Shown one piece after another: positions 36,314 to 48,590 of a stretch of 64,000 bases of DNA. Each line of letters starts with the position of its first letter. Positions within the stretch are counted from its first letter, which is position 1. This stretch comes from Chiua virens (taxonomy: Eukaryota > Basidiomycota > Agaricomycetes > Boletales > Boletaceae). The stretch spans positions 186,001-250,000 of the forward strand of contig JAHNUO010000016.1 in assembly GCA_019787685.1 (NCBI GenBank), given 5' to 3'. The notes below the pieces were generated by a model, which saw only the letters and a program-made list of their open reading frames with translations, did no database searches and was not told where the DNA came from. Position numbers and translations under genes: made by a program.

Positions 36314-38596
36314 TTCGCCGAGATTACATTTGGGACTTCCCAACACAATCAATCGACACAATGATCCATCGTGATTTTGTGCCAACATGGACTGACTGTA
36401 TTTGGACTGAAAATAAATATCTTACATACATAGATCATCAAGAGATGGTGAGTTGACTCCCAGCCACGGTGAGAACTGCCATCGGTGGGCTCCCGCTGCT
36501 CATGTGCCACGCGCGCTTAGCCTTTCGCTCTATAGTGACCCACTGAACCAAGGTTGGGCGATGTGAGGAATGTTGACTCTTACAAGCAGTCGACTTTTGT
36601 CCTTTCAGGATGGCGCTAGCGCGAGGCTAAAGGTAGAAAGCCTAGGACGGTGCATGCTGGCTACTCGAAACGGATAAGTTATTTTTTTTTGCCACTTTAC
36701 TACCCGCTGGACGTTCGAACGTTAGCTTTCCGAGCCCTTAACTTAATTTGACGCTGATTCCGCAGGGTTTCGATGCTCCAAAATAGCGCCTTGGAGATCA
36801 ACCCGCGTAACGATAGTAACCCGACAAAACGACTCGGAATGAGTTATGCTATGTTTTTCGGTCCTCATTGAGTCTCGTGCGATAGAGCGCATTCGCGTAA
36901 AAATGAGAGGCCTATGCAACAAATTGAGGTCCTCCTGTTGGACTTGATTGGTACCGGTTGATCTAGTTGTGCTACTACGATCTGGTGTGATATTGTCCTG
37001 TGATCACCCGGAAGCACGGTGGTATTTAGAGGTCAGCCGCGTAGCTGGAATACTCTGATGCTCACACGTCCCAAGGTTCTTTCCAATCGACGCTGACCCA
37101 ATCACATGCGCGATCGCGCCAGCTGATATATCATCAGTGAATAGGTTATAATTTCGCAGAAAGATTGGGGGTTATCGACATTGACTGCGCGCTTTAAATG
37201 CTATCGAGGCAGCATCGTAATTTACTTGAGCTTGGGAATCCACTCTGTATAAGGTTAGGCGCCACACCATTAAGGGACGAGTTCTAAAAAAAGACCTCAA
37301 GCGGCTTGCTCCATGATTGGACCACTTATACATCCCGGCGATAATTAATAAGGCCACAAAGAAAGTAAAATCACAAGCACTGCGACTATTGCATCCACCG
37401 CCCAAGAAAGGCACAGTTTCCTGGTGAGGCACGAACAAGCACGTACTAGTCGGAGGGAAGGTGGATGAACATTTGACTGCCAGGGTCGACCCTTGTTCCT
37501 TCAGGGAGGACCTACTCCGCAGCTGGAGGGCTCAGCAGGAGGGAACAGAATCGATGAAATCGCTACGTCCCCAATGGATACCGCACAAACTCCACTGCGT
37601 AGTACCCCACAAGCGGAACAAGGTACAAAACCAAGACTGAGCCGGCGGCTCGGCATGGGGGCATTGCGATGACGGAGTTTCATATGTTAGAAGTCCGATG
37701 ATCCAGAGTGTTCAGCGACACCTCTCCATCCAGAGCGATGCACCCCTATCGATCAGACAACTGACACTGCCAGAAGCTTCTGATCTGTCGATTTCCGTCC
37801 TCCAATGTGCGCTAACTCTCTTCCTGTCACTCAGACCTTCAATGAATCAGGCACTTGAAAGTGTAGTGTCCCTGCTCTTCAATCACCCATCCGCATCGTT
37901 TTCGGCGCGACTTGCCGTGACCCCCGGCGGCGGCGGGAAGAACTTGGAAGATAGGTCGTCGTTGGGTGTGAGTGGGTTATAATTCAATATTCAGCTGTGA
38001 TCCGTGATGAGAAGTGCACGCGGCTTGAGAGCCCTCGGATGCGTCTGTTTTCACCCGCTGCGGCCGGAGATGTGCCGCCGCCAATGTTGGCTTGACCGTA
38101 CGTTGGAAGCGAGCTGTTCCGATCGATGAGGAGGTTACGTAGATTAGACACACGCCAGGAAGTGGCACGGCCATAGACTTCAAAGTACCCTATCCACGTA
38201 GTATATGGACTCGGGGACGCCAAGTTTTACATCATTGAAGCGACGTTTCCACAGGGGGTTGGTGCCGTGTGATTGTGTGATATCGATGGCGTGTCCTCAT
38301 ATCTGATCGCTAGATTGACGAGTCGCCCGTTCTTTCTCCCTCCACTCACCGCATTGTCTCCGCGTTTAGACTAACATAGACGTACAGTTTGCTCACATCT
38401 TCGCGTATTCACTTCCTTTTGGCCATAGTGAAACGGGTCGTTCTGATATCCTCGGCAGTATGTCGGCATCCCGTGGCTGTGGCGGTACCCAAAAAGGGGG
38501 TGTATAAACGTTGCGGGGGCATGTGGCCCTGACATATAAGCCAACCAGGTGAGCCACATCTTTCAGAATCATCCCTTGTTCCCTGCCATCACCATC
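36314..38596. other. Long gene-poor stretch upstream of ACS
   Basis: Over 2 kb with only short frames (for instance 37698-37982 plus, 95 codons, no recognisable domain). No repeats or transposon ends recognised. The last 100 bases hold a TATA-like ACATATAAGC near 38532 about 60 bases before the ACS start. Confidence 0.45.
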
Positions 38597-41063
38597 ATGG
38601 CCGATTCTATCGAACCAGTCCCTCTTCACCCCGTTGCTCCCCGTCTCAAGAATGGTCCCAAAACGCCGCACCTAGGCCCCGATATTCACGCTTACAAAGC
38701 TGCTCACTTCCCAGACTGTCGCTGAGGATTCTGATGATTGGTGGTCAAAGGTCCGTACCGCCCCTTATCGGTCTGCATCAACAATCAATTTAATCGTTCC
38801 TAGATCGCGCAAGAAACCTTGCACTGGGCCCGCCCCTTCCACTCCGTCAGAGCCGGTGGATTTGACACGGGAGATGTCGTCTGGTTCCCAGAAGGCGGTC
38901 TGAATGCCTCCTACAACTGTGTCGACCGATGGGCACACAAATACCCCGACAGAGTATGTAAACGCTCTTGGTTCTGGTAGATACCATCAACTCACCTTTC
39001 ATCTCCCCAGACTGCTAATTATCTACGAGGCTGACGAGCCCGGGGAGGGTCGCCTCATCTCGTATGCCGAACTTCTTCGCGAGGTCTGCTCGGTCGCGAA
39101 CGTCCTCAAGCGTCTTGGTGTTAAAAAAGGAGACACTGTCTCTATATACTTGCCCATGACATGGCAAGCCGTCGCTGCCTTCCTCGCTTGCGCTCGCATC
39201 GGTGCTATACATTCCGTTGTCTTCGCTGGATTCAGCGCCGAATCTCTTCGTGACCGCATTCTCGACTGCAAGTCCCGCGTCCTGCTCACGAGCGATGAAG
39301 GTCGTCGAGGTGGTAAATCTATTGCCACCAAGGCAATCGTAGACGCTGCCCTCAAGGAAAGCCCTTGTGTCGAACATGTTTTGGTTCTCAAGCGTACTGG
39401 GAACCCGGTCCCTTGGACCGAAGGTCGTGACTTGTGGTGGCACGAAGAAACCGCCAAAGTACCCAACTACTGCCCACCTGAAGTCATGGCTGCAGAAGAC
39501 CCGTTATTTATCCTCTATGTGAGCACGCACAACCCGGCGCTATCTATTCTAACTCTTCCCCTCACAGACCTCCGGTTCAACCGGGAAACCCAAGGGAGTT
39601 GTTCACACCACCGGTGGATACTTGCTTGGTGTCGCTCTGACAGTCAAATACGTCTTCGATCTTCACCCAGATGACAAGTTTGCGTGCATGGCTGATATTG
39701 GTTGGATCACTGGCCACTCTTACATCGTTTACGGACCCCTTGCAAACGGCGTCACGACCACTGTCTTCGAGTCCACACCCGTATATCCCACCCCTTCCCG
39801 CTACTGGGAGGCCGTTCAGAAGCACAAACTCACACAATTCTACTCTGCTCCCACGGCCATCCGTCTCCTCCGTCGACTTGGCGCACAGCATGTGGAAGGT
39901 CACGATCTTAGCAGTCTTCGTGTGCTAGGAAGCGTCGGGGAACCGATCAACCCAGAGGCTTGGCACTGGTACAATGAACACGTTGGTCGCAAACAATGTG
40001 CGATCGTTGATACCTTCTGGCAAACGGAGACTGGATCCATTGTCATTACGCCATTCCCTGGAGCTATCGAGACCAAAGCTGGGTCTGCAACTGTCCCGTT
40101 CTTCGGCATTGAGCCTGCCATCCTCGATCCAGTGTCCGGAAAGGCGAGTCAGACTTTCGTAGTTGTTAACTGATTTCTCACTCGCCGTCCAATAGGAGTT
40201 GGAAGGGAACAATGTCGAAGGTGTCCTCGTGCTTAAGCGCCCCTGGCCATCACTCGCCCGTACAGTTTGGAATGACCATAACAGATACCTCGAGACGTAC
40301 ATGAAGGTATGGCTGTTCCTTGACAGCTCGTACATGCTCTGACCAGCCTTTCCGATTAGCCTTACCCTGGCGTTTTCTACACTGGCGATGGTGCGGCACG
40401 AGACGAACACGGTTACGTCTGGATCAAGGGTCGCATCGACGGTGAGTTGCTCCTCCTTTCAATCCCAGGTGAACGCTGATGTAAGAATCAGACGTTATCA
40501 ACGTATCTGGACACCGTCTCTCGACGGCTGAGATCGAGTCAGCCCTTATCCTGCACAAGGGTGTCGCCGAGACTGCAGGTGCGTGCTTGACATTGACATG
40601 CGCTGTGCCTCAGCTGATCACGTATATAGTCATTGGGACTGCTGATGAGTTGACCGGTCAGGCGGTATACGCATTCGTCACACTGAAACCGTAAGTCTAT
40701 TCATGGTCCTCCGGTGCCGCATCTAAATTGACTTTAATCTAGGGAATTCGCATACGATCCTACTGATGAGACTGCTCTCTCAAAAGAACTTGTTCTTCAA
40801 GTCCGCAAAGTCATCGGACCCTTCGCCGCACCGAAAAAAGTGTTCATTATTAGCGATCTTCCCAAGACCCGTTCTGGCAAGGTGCGCTAATTCAGCTCGA
40901 CTTAGCGAGCAAGTTTTAATGCCTGTTTTAGATCATGCGTCGTATCATGCGCAAGATCGTCGCTGGTGAGGGTGACCAGCTTGGTGATCTCAGCACGCTG
41001 GCGGAGCCTGGGGTCGTCGATGTTATCAAGCAGAAAGTGGCCGAGAGTCTTGCGAAGAACTAA
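38597..41063 (+). CDS. ACS1: Acetyl-CoA synthetase (AMP-forming), two frame breaks near N-terminus
   Basis: Makes acetyl-CoA from acetate, ATP and CoA in the cytosol. Ten exons: 38597-38750, 38804-38953, 39011-39518, 39568-40143, 40196-40306, 40360-40441, 40492-40578, 40630-40690, 40743-40881, 40932-41063. Signs: [41 protein letters not shown] (P-loop), [39 protein letters not shown], and the terminal PKTRSGKIMRR with the acetylatable lysine. Two breaks remain. At about 38711 an extra C gives a TGA at 38723-38725. At about 39016 two bases seem missing in TA(L)IIYEADE. With both corrected the length is 667 codons, right for the family. Intron 5 (40144-40195) begins GC, not GT. Gene dead or assembly errors: undecided. 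A fragment of this gene sits at 19.75 kb. Confidence 0.85.
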
Positions 41064-41470
41064 AGCGATAGAATGTATGTATATATACTGTGCATTGTGT
41101 ATTCCCCTTTCTCTCTATCATTGGTGTAATGTGCATACCACAAGGGCCTTTTCCTGTGGTCAATGTGATGCTGTAGTGGGAGACATCGTCTGCAGTCCGT
41201 CTATATGCACCGACATTTAGCCGCTCGTGTCGTGATGACATACTCCACGTTTTCCGCCTTCATGAACACCTGATGGTTCCGGCTACCGTCCGATGGGAAG
41301 GAATCGCATCGAACGTGACAATTAGATCTCCAGCATGCAAAGGGGGCGCTTAAAGACACGGGGAAGACTTGAAGCTTGAAGCTTGAAGAGCCGAAAGGGA
41401 TTAGAAACAAGTCAAGTTGCAGGGTACAATCGTAGTTTTATGATCCACCCAATTGTACACAACACGGACC
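41064..41470. other. Convergent 3' intergenic region
   Basis: 3' ends of ACS (plus) and the hydrolase (minus) face each other. Contains a small triple repeat of CTTGAAG near 41368-41387. Nothing else seen. Confidence 0.5.
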
Positions 41471-42417
41471 TCAAGCCAATAAGAAGTTCTCAATCGTTTC
41501 AAAGTAGTACTCTTCATCTTCCCAAAACGGACAGTGACTCTTTGCAAACTTGACCCATTTCACCTTGGGAATTCTCTCAATAAAAGGTGCAACGACGAAG
41601 TCTTGTGCGCCCTCCTCTGCGCCGTTCACAACAAGCGTGGGGCAAGTGATGGTGTGAAGACGGTCGACGACAGACCAAGTCTTGAGCGTGCCTGTCGTGT
41701 TAAATTCAGATGTACCCAACCTGTCTCCCACTCAGCACCGGACCAGGACACACGCCAAATCGCTCACATCGTCGTGTACACCGTCGGATCCGCCTCCATC
41801 GCCTTGAAGGACACGACAAGCTCCGCCGGCCACGGCACGATCTGGCATGTATGCCGCTCATAAAACGTCTGCAGCGTGTCCTGATACGCCTTGGACGACG
41901 TCGTGCCCTCCCGCTCATGCTTCCTCACCTCCTCCTGGAAAGCCTGTGGGAACTTGCTCAGATGCTGGTGTATGCTCTCTTCCCAGAGGGCATTGGAGGG
42001 CGGGGCGTTGGCGAGGATGAGACGGCGGAGACCGGTGGGGTGACGCGTCGCGGCGTACTCGGCGGCGAGCATCCCGCCCCAGGAATGGCCGAGCAGGTCA
42101 AACCTGCCTGCGATCCCGAGCGCCGTCAACAGATTGTCCAGTTCGTCCATGAACAGGTCTGTCGTCCAAAACGTGCTGGGCTTGTCTGGGAGATGCGCCG
42201 AAGCCCCGATGCCGATCTGGTCGTAAAAGACGAGGGGGATGTTGTGGGTGGTGGAGAGGGCGGTGTGGGAGATTAGGTAGTGGTGGGACATGCCCGGGCC
42301 ACCGTGGAGGATGACGAGCGGGGTGGTGGGGGAGGTGAGGTCACCGACGAGTTTGTACCATGTGGTGTAGGTCTCGTCGCCGCGTTTGAACCCGATTGTG
42401 CCGGTCGTTTCCGTCAT
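41471..42417 (-). CDS. Proline iminopeptidase-like alpha/beta hydrolase (peptidase S33)
   Basis: Likely cytosolic aminopeptidase or amino-acid amidase. Two exons, 42417-41768 and 41720-41471, with a 47-base intron whose removal joins VYTTM to LGTSEFNTTGTLKTW. Motifs: oxyanion loop LHGGPGMSHHYL, FYDQIGIGAS, nucleophile elbow GHSWGGMLAAEYA, LILANAP, and the acid and His regions CPTLVVNGAEEGAQDF and KSHCPFWED. The HGGPG plus GHSWGG combination is typical of the proline-specific peptidase family. Length, 298 residues by these joins, fits the family. Antisense frames over the same bases (such as 41710-42276) are shadows. Confidence 0.85.
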
Positions 42418-42832
42418 TGTGGAGGGCGATACGAAGGGTCTCGTTCAAGGCGGGGTGTGTTCGCACGGCGTACCAAGAGTACAGCCCAGTGGCCATGGGG
42501 GCCGGTCGTGGAAACTGGAGAGAAAATCACTGGCATGAACAATGAACATTATGTAATGAACAACGATTGATATTGATCCATGGGCGAATAAGGGGAAGAC
42601 CTGTCTCTATCCAATGCTAGAATCTTGACATATGGTAGAAAGGTCTTACTAGGGAATTAGACTCCGGCAGCACCGAGCCTCGGTCACACACTAGCATGCC
42701 CATCAAGTACTGAGTACTGAGTATTCAAATGGTTAGGATCCAACAAGTTACAGTGCAGGAAAAAGAGAAAAGCTCGTCCTCCGAATCGAACAGTCAGCAG
42801 TCTATGGTGTCCACTACACCCGGAATGTTCCT

Positions 42833-45800
42833 TCACAATCCATAGTGGACAAAAGGAACCCAAGACAAAAACGATGCGTTAGAGACGCGAAGCTTCCCGA
42901 TTGCATGATGCAATGCCTCTGCAGCTCGCCCACTGTCCGGAACGTTATCATCCCCAAATAGGTCCATGTAAACATCCCCTGTAACGCTAGGCGCATCTCT
43001 GTCCATGATCGACCACATCGTGGCAATGACCCCACTATACCCCGCAAGCAGCATCCCCGCCGCAAGATGGATCGCTTCGTCCGACAGCTTCTCATCTCCC
43101 ATGGCAGTCTGGCATGCAGAGAGGAACGCAAGTCCTCTTCGAGCACGTGATAGCTGCACGACATCAGAAAGTTTGAGGCGAGTACGATCAGCGAGTAGGA
43201 GACCACTGTCGAGGGGGTTCGAGCGGTCTTGCGTGCCATGGCAGCAAAAATGTACCCAGTCGGACTCCTTCATCTTTGCTAAGACGTCCTGCACAGTCCC
43301 GTCCGCCTCCTGGAAATCTATAAAGTGTGATGAAGACGTGAGTTCCCTCATGAACTTCATTTCCTCTTTCACGCCATTCAAGTGACACTGGCCGTCCGTG
43401 CTTGGTTGAGGGACAGCGAGCAAGCAAACCTTGCTTGAAGTCGTCCGAGTGAGAGTGTCTTGATGGGTTGGTATTTCGAGTGCGCTCATCGTGGGGATGT
43501 AAGAAGAAATAGCGAAGTCTGAAAGTTTGGGCCCCGGATTGGCTGTGTCATACAAGCCTGCTGCATGAACAGGGAGGAGCGTAAATGGCCCGGTTGGGCA
43601 CCAGAAAATACGAGGTAGTTTGGTAGGTGGTGTCTGAAGTTGTCTTATCAATCAGCATGAAATTGCTTTTGAGCCTTGGGTCACATACCGATAAATCGAG
43701 GACATCGAGGACGGGACTGACGACTGCATTCCATAGGTTGGATAAGATTGATGTGAATATTTTCTCAGGGTCCAAACATATGGGTCTTGCTACGCCTCCT
43801 TCGCGTTCTGGTACTATCTCGTCAGATATGATGGCGCGATCATGATAGTATCGCAGCAACCCATTCAACTGGCGCCGTATCTTTGCGATTTCGGGGTAGC
43901 TGGTGTGCAAAAGCGGGATATGGATGGCTTTCCCTGAGGCTTCCGGGATGACCAAAGCATCGCACCTCTGCTTGCTGGCATTGAGAAGAACAATATGCCC
44001 CAATTGCGCCAAAGAAGAGAGCTGGTCAATTGTCTTCGGGAGGAGGAATCGTTCGAAGCCGGGTAGCGCGCGGATCTCTGCAAGAAGCAACTCCCTCGAC
44101 AAAGCGAGTGCATGGTGTTGATCAGCCTGCTGTTCTAACAACCCGTCCGTCATCCTTAAGTGGTCGGAGAAACTATGAATTTCATCCGCGTCCCGAACAC
44201 CAGCGTTTTCAAGTTGACACGATACACGCTCAAATCGAGTAGCAAGCGCTGGATGTGCGGAACGGAGGTCATCAACAGGAGTGCGAAGTTGCGAGACCTG
44301 ACTCCACATGATGGATCGACCTTGCTCGAGCCATTCAATCGCAAGCTCAGGCCTATGAATGTCAAGAGCAACAGCGGCTGCATCAGACACTATCCCTGCT
44401 GCTTGGAGAAGTTGGTGGTAACGATCTTGAAATGACAGTCCGATCCATGCTAATTGTGGAAGAAGGTCAACAGCCATGTTGTAAGCATCAAAAAGAGACT
44501 GCAATTCCAGAGGAAGATGTCGAAGACACTGGATCCAAACTTGGGATGATTGAAAACGTACAGAAGGCCGGCCTGTGTAGGAATGAGCGGCATTGGAGGA
44601 ATACGAGATGGCTCGGCGAAGGTCAGAAGTCGATGATTCTCCAAAACGTTGGGAGCTCTGCAAAAATGACACAGCTGTGTTCTTCAAAAGCACGGGCTTG
44701 TTCGGGTGACCATCCGGCGTGAGCCGCACTGCATCCTCCCACAATGATATCGATTTCTCCAGGTCCACAATGTTCCCAAATCGCTGATAACGATTCGATA
44801 ATGAAACCGCGAGGTTACCTAGCCTCGTAGGCCTGTCTGGATGACCGTCCGGGGTAAGTTGCAATGCATCCTCCTTCAATAGTATCGATTTCTCCAGGTC
44901 TAAGATATCCCCAAATCGTTCATAGCGACTTAATAACGAGGCCGCGAGGTTGTTTAGTCGTCGAGGCTTGCCCTGATGACCGTCCGGCGTGAGTTGCAAT
45001 ACATCCTCCCTCAGCGATATCGACTTCTTCAGGTCCACAATGTCCCCGAAGCGCTTATAACGACTCGATAATGAACCCGCGAGGTCGCCTAGCCAGGCAG
45101 GCTTGTCCGGATGATCATCTGGCGTGAGACGCACTGCATGCTCCTCCACAGATATAGACTTCTCCAAGTCCACAATGTCCCCGAAGCGCTCGTAGCGACT
45201 CGATAAGGAACGCGCGAGGGTGCCTAGCATTGTAGGTCTGTCTGGATGACTATCCGGGGCGAGCCGTAATGCATCCTCCTTCATCGATATAGACTTCTCC
45301 AGGTCTGTGATGTCCCCAAAGCGCTCATAGCGACTCGATAACGAGGACGCGAGGTTATGCAGTCGTTGAGGCTTGGTTGGGTGACCATCTGGCGTGAATT
45401 GCACTGCATCCTCTTCCAACGACACGGACCTCTCTAGGTCCACGATACTCCCAAAACGCTGATACCGACTCGATAATGAATTTGCGAGGTCGCTTAGCCA
45501 GGTAGGCTTGTCTGGATGACCATCCGGCGTGAACCGCAACGCATCCTCCTTTAATGACACGGACTTCTCCAGGTCCACGATGTCCCCGAAACGCCGATAG
45601 CGACTTGATAATGAAAAAGCGAGGTTGTGTAGTCGTTGAGGCTTGTCTGGATGATCATCTGGTGTGAGTCGCAATGCATCCTCCTTCAATGATATCGACC
45701 TCTCCAGGTTCACAGTGTCCCCAAAGCGTTGGTAGCGACTCGATAAAGAATGTGCGAGGTTGCTCAGCACTGTAGACTTGTCTGGATGTCCATCAGGCAT

Positions 45801-47992
45801 GAGCCGCACTGCATCCTCTTCCAAAGACATAGACTTCTCAAGGTCCAAGACATCCCCGAAGCGATCATAGCGACTCGATAATGAATATGCGAGGTTATGT
45901 AGTCGTTGAGGCTTGTCCGGATGGCCATCCGGCGTGAGTTGCACTCCATCCTCTTCCAAAGATATTGACTTCTCCAGGTCCGCAACGCTGCCAAAGCGCT
46001 CATAGCGACTCGACAATGACGCCGCCAGGTTTCCTAGCCTTGTAGGCTTGTCCGGGTGGTCACACGGCGTGAGCTGGACTGCATGCTCCCCATATGGTAT
46101 TGATTTCTCTAGGTCGGCGGTGTCCCCCAAGCGCTCATAGCGTTTCAGTAGTGAACGTGCGAGGTTGTTTAGCCTTCTAGGTTTGTCCGGATGACCGTCT
46201 GGTGTGAGCTGCGCCGCATCCTCTTCCAGAGATACTGACTTTTCTAAATCAATGGTGTCCCCGAAGCGTTCATAGCGGCTCAACAATGACACTGCGAGGT
46301 TGCCTAGCCTTCTAGGTTTGTCTGGGTGACCATCCGGGGTGAGCTGTACTGCATCCTGTTTCAGAGATATTGACTTCTTGAGATCTGTGAAGTCCCCGAA
46401 ACGCTCATATCGATTCGATAATGAACTTGCAAGGTTTCCCAGCCAAAGAGACTTGTCTGGATGACCGTCCGGCGCGAGATGCACTGCATTCTCTTCCAAA
46501 GATATTGACTTTTCTAGGTCTGCGATGTCCCCAAGGCACTCATAGCGGGTCGACAACGACACCGCAAGATTGCCCAGTCTTTCAAGTTTCTCTGGATGAC
46601 CATCTGGGGTGATTCGCACTACATCCTCTTCCAAGGCAATAGACTTCTTGAGGTCCACGACATCCCCAAAGCGCTCATAGTGATTCCAGAATAAATGGGC
46701 AAGTTCGATAAGCCATACGGGCTTGTCAGGGTGATCATCCGAGGTGTATTTCACTACAACCTCTAGAACAGACACTGCCCTCTCATGTTCGATTAGGTTA
46801 CGAACCAAATCCAATCGGACGCAGAAGAGAACGCCAAGAGGGTCAAGCCATGCAGGTGTGGAGGAGTCTGGGTAGAAGATCCATTGCAAGGTAGAGTCCA
46901 ATCTGTCGACTTTCTCCTCATCATCGTCACTGTGCTCATAGGGACTCGGAGTCACTCCCCATGGAAGCAGCTTGGTGTTTGCAGTGCAATTGAGCGCCAG
47001 AATTGCTGCCTGATACACATAACTATCTGGCTGAGAAACATCAAGGACCTGCAAGAGAAACGAGTCGCCCTCTGCCTTGTGTGCCTCATCCGCTTGCCTT
47101 TGGAAGCGAGCTTTAAGGCCAACTCCAAGACCGAGCAGTATAAATGGATAGTTCGGGTGATCATGAGAGTGTAGAGCGAGGACATTCCTGTACAATTTGA
47201 TCAGCATGTCAAAATCGGGGGATATGTCGTTCATTCGGCAGTCCATCATTTTTGTGTTAGCTAGGCTGAACAAGACAGTGGCACGACTTGGGTGACCAGG
47301 TGGACATAGGTCTCGTGCTTGCTCAAACATTCCGATCGACTCGTCGAGGATTCGTTGTTCCTGGGATTCACGATAACGAACGAGTGCACGATAGCCCAAG
47401 TCCATCAATCCCTCGATCCGGTGTATCTTCCCTGATGGGGTCGGCTGACCAGACGATAAGTAAATATGCCATCCTGAGCCGTCGTGAAGAGCTCACATTT
47501 GGGACAACTGCGTATTCACTCGGGCCAGTAATTATTCGAATCTTGATTTCAACATTCCCATCCTCTTGTTCAGAAAGCCTAATAGCTAGGTGACGGGGTC
47601 AAGATTTGTGAAGCAAACTGAAGTAGTGTAACTTACTTTCAGATTCGCTACTACGATCAAGCAACTCGCCAACGGTAACATCGAGCTCACAAATAACCTC
47701 CCCGCCTCCTAGCGTCGATCCCAATTCGAATGATGCAAGTACTGAGAAAGATATTTTCGATGAACGCTCAGAGGGCCTTCAACGCCATTGGATCAAGGGC
47801 AATCTAGACAAAGAGGTCGAAGACTCACAACAAAATCTCGGTGTCCCATTCGACGACGTCCTTGCCTACCACAATAGGCTTGTTCAAAGTGCTATGTATG
47901 CCATTTTTGCTTTTTACGGAAACGTAAAACCCAATAGGGATACGTCTCAGCTTGGGAGAAATATGTGTGACACGAATGTCTGTCTCAGACAT
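42833..47992 (-). CDS. C2-like / TPR-repeat / CHAT-domain protease
   Basis: Large predicted cytosolic caspase-like protein, 1649 residues. Exons 47992-47829, 47776-47637, 47585-47497, 47444-43689, 43633-42833 sum to 4950 bases in frame. Residues 1-130: beta-rich C2-like region (TDIRVTHISPKLRR, VVEWDTEILL, VICELDVTVGELL). Middle: about 16 tandem units of 42 residues of the type LEKSISLEEDAVQLTPDGHP then DKPxRLxNLAxSLSSRYERF, i.e. TPR-like helices, nearly identical at DNA level. Then a spacer with HRPELAIEWLEQGRSIMW. C-terminus: CHAT peptidase with His in VHFCCHGTQD and Cys in LAFLSACQTAMGDEKL, then GYSGVIATMWSIMD. The start at 47992 (MSETDIRV) is a choice; an upstream frame (MIMDDAQYPF) is possible. 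CHAT peptidases are often switched on by their sensor repeats, so this may be a receptor-protease. Substrate unknown. Confidence 0.85.
44690..46720 (-). repeat. Tandem 126-base coding repeats (16 units)
   Basis: Internal repeat array of the CHAT gene; each unit encodes 42 residues around the PDGHPDKP core. Adjacent units are alike enough that unequal crossing-over or replication slippage could change copy number. Because 126 is a multiple of three, copy changes would keep the frame. Confidence 0.9.
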
Positions 47993-48590
47993 CTCCGTTA
48001 GTGATCCCTCAGGCCTGAAGTTCGTGGGGCAGAACTTACGAGTGACGAATGGATACTGTGCGTCGTCCATAATCATTGGTTCATCCGGCGAGATCAACGG
48101 ACCCGATCTGCCATTGGCATACTCCCTTCGACGACTCTGCAGCAACTGCACGGGGGAAACGAATCGTGAAGTGAGGCCACGCAAGCAGCCTTGACCCATA
48201 TGTCGTAGCGGGAAAGACTGGAAAGACGGTTTTGGACCAGAGATGAGATGTGCAGGTATAGGTATAACAGACGGGTACACACAAGCGTGATTGCGATGTA
48301 CTTAGATGGCCTGTGAATGGCGGTGAGAGAGGGCTTGGCAATGGGGGGGCAGTGTGAACTGTGCTGGGAAAGACGGTCATAACGGAGTTTGCGATGGGGA
48401 TGCGAGTTTGTGTGTCACTGGGAGTTGGGAGCCCGATCGTCCATTGAATGCCGACATTGACCACCGTCCTTGATGGAACCAGGCTCTCGGCCGGGTAGCA
48501 CCTCAGGACGCCGGGAGGACGGGAAAATTGGTGTTCTTACAGCACTGTTCTTCAAGACTTCTTTGTCAAGTGTGAGTATCCATGCGCATC
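47993..48590. other. Upstream region of the CHAT gene
   Basis: A minus-strand frame (48081-48464) runs into the CHAT gene's 5' end but is Pro/Ser/Thr-rich and not family-like. It could be 5' UTR with introns. No other feature. Confidence 0.4.

Noticed and set aside
41710..42276. 188-codon plus-strand ORF
   Set aside because: Lies antisense inside the iminopeptidase-like gene, whose motifs and splice join are clear; shadow frame.
43865..44435. Plus-strand ORFs inside the CHAT gene
   Set aside because: Antisense shadows of a clearly coding minus-strand exon.
44690..46720. Repeat array as a satellite or CRISPR
   Set aside because: Units are 126 bases, in frame and encode TPR-like helices of the CHAT gene.
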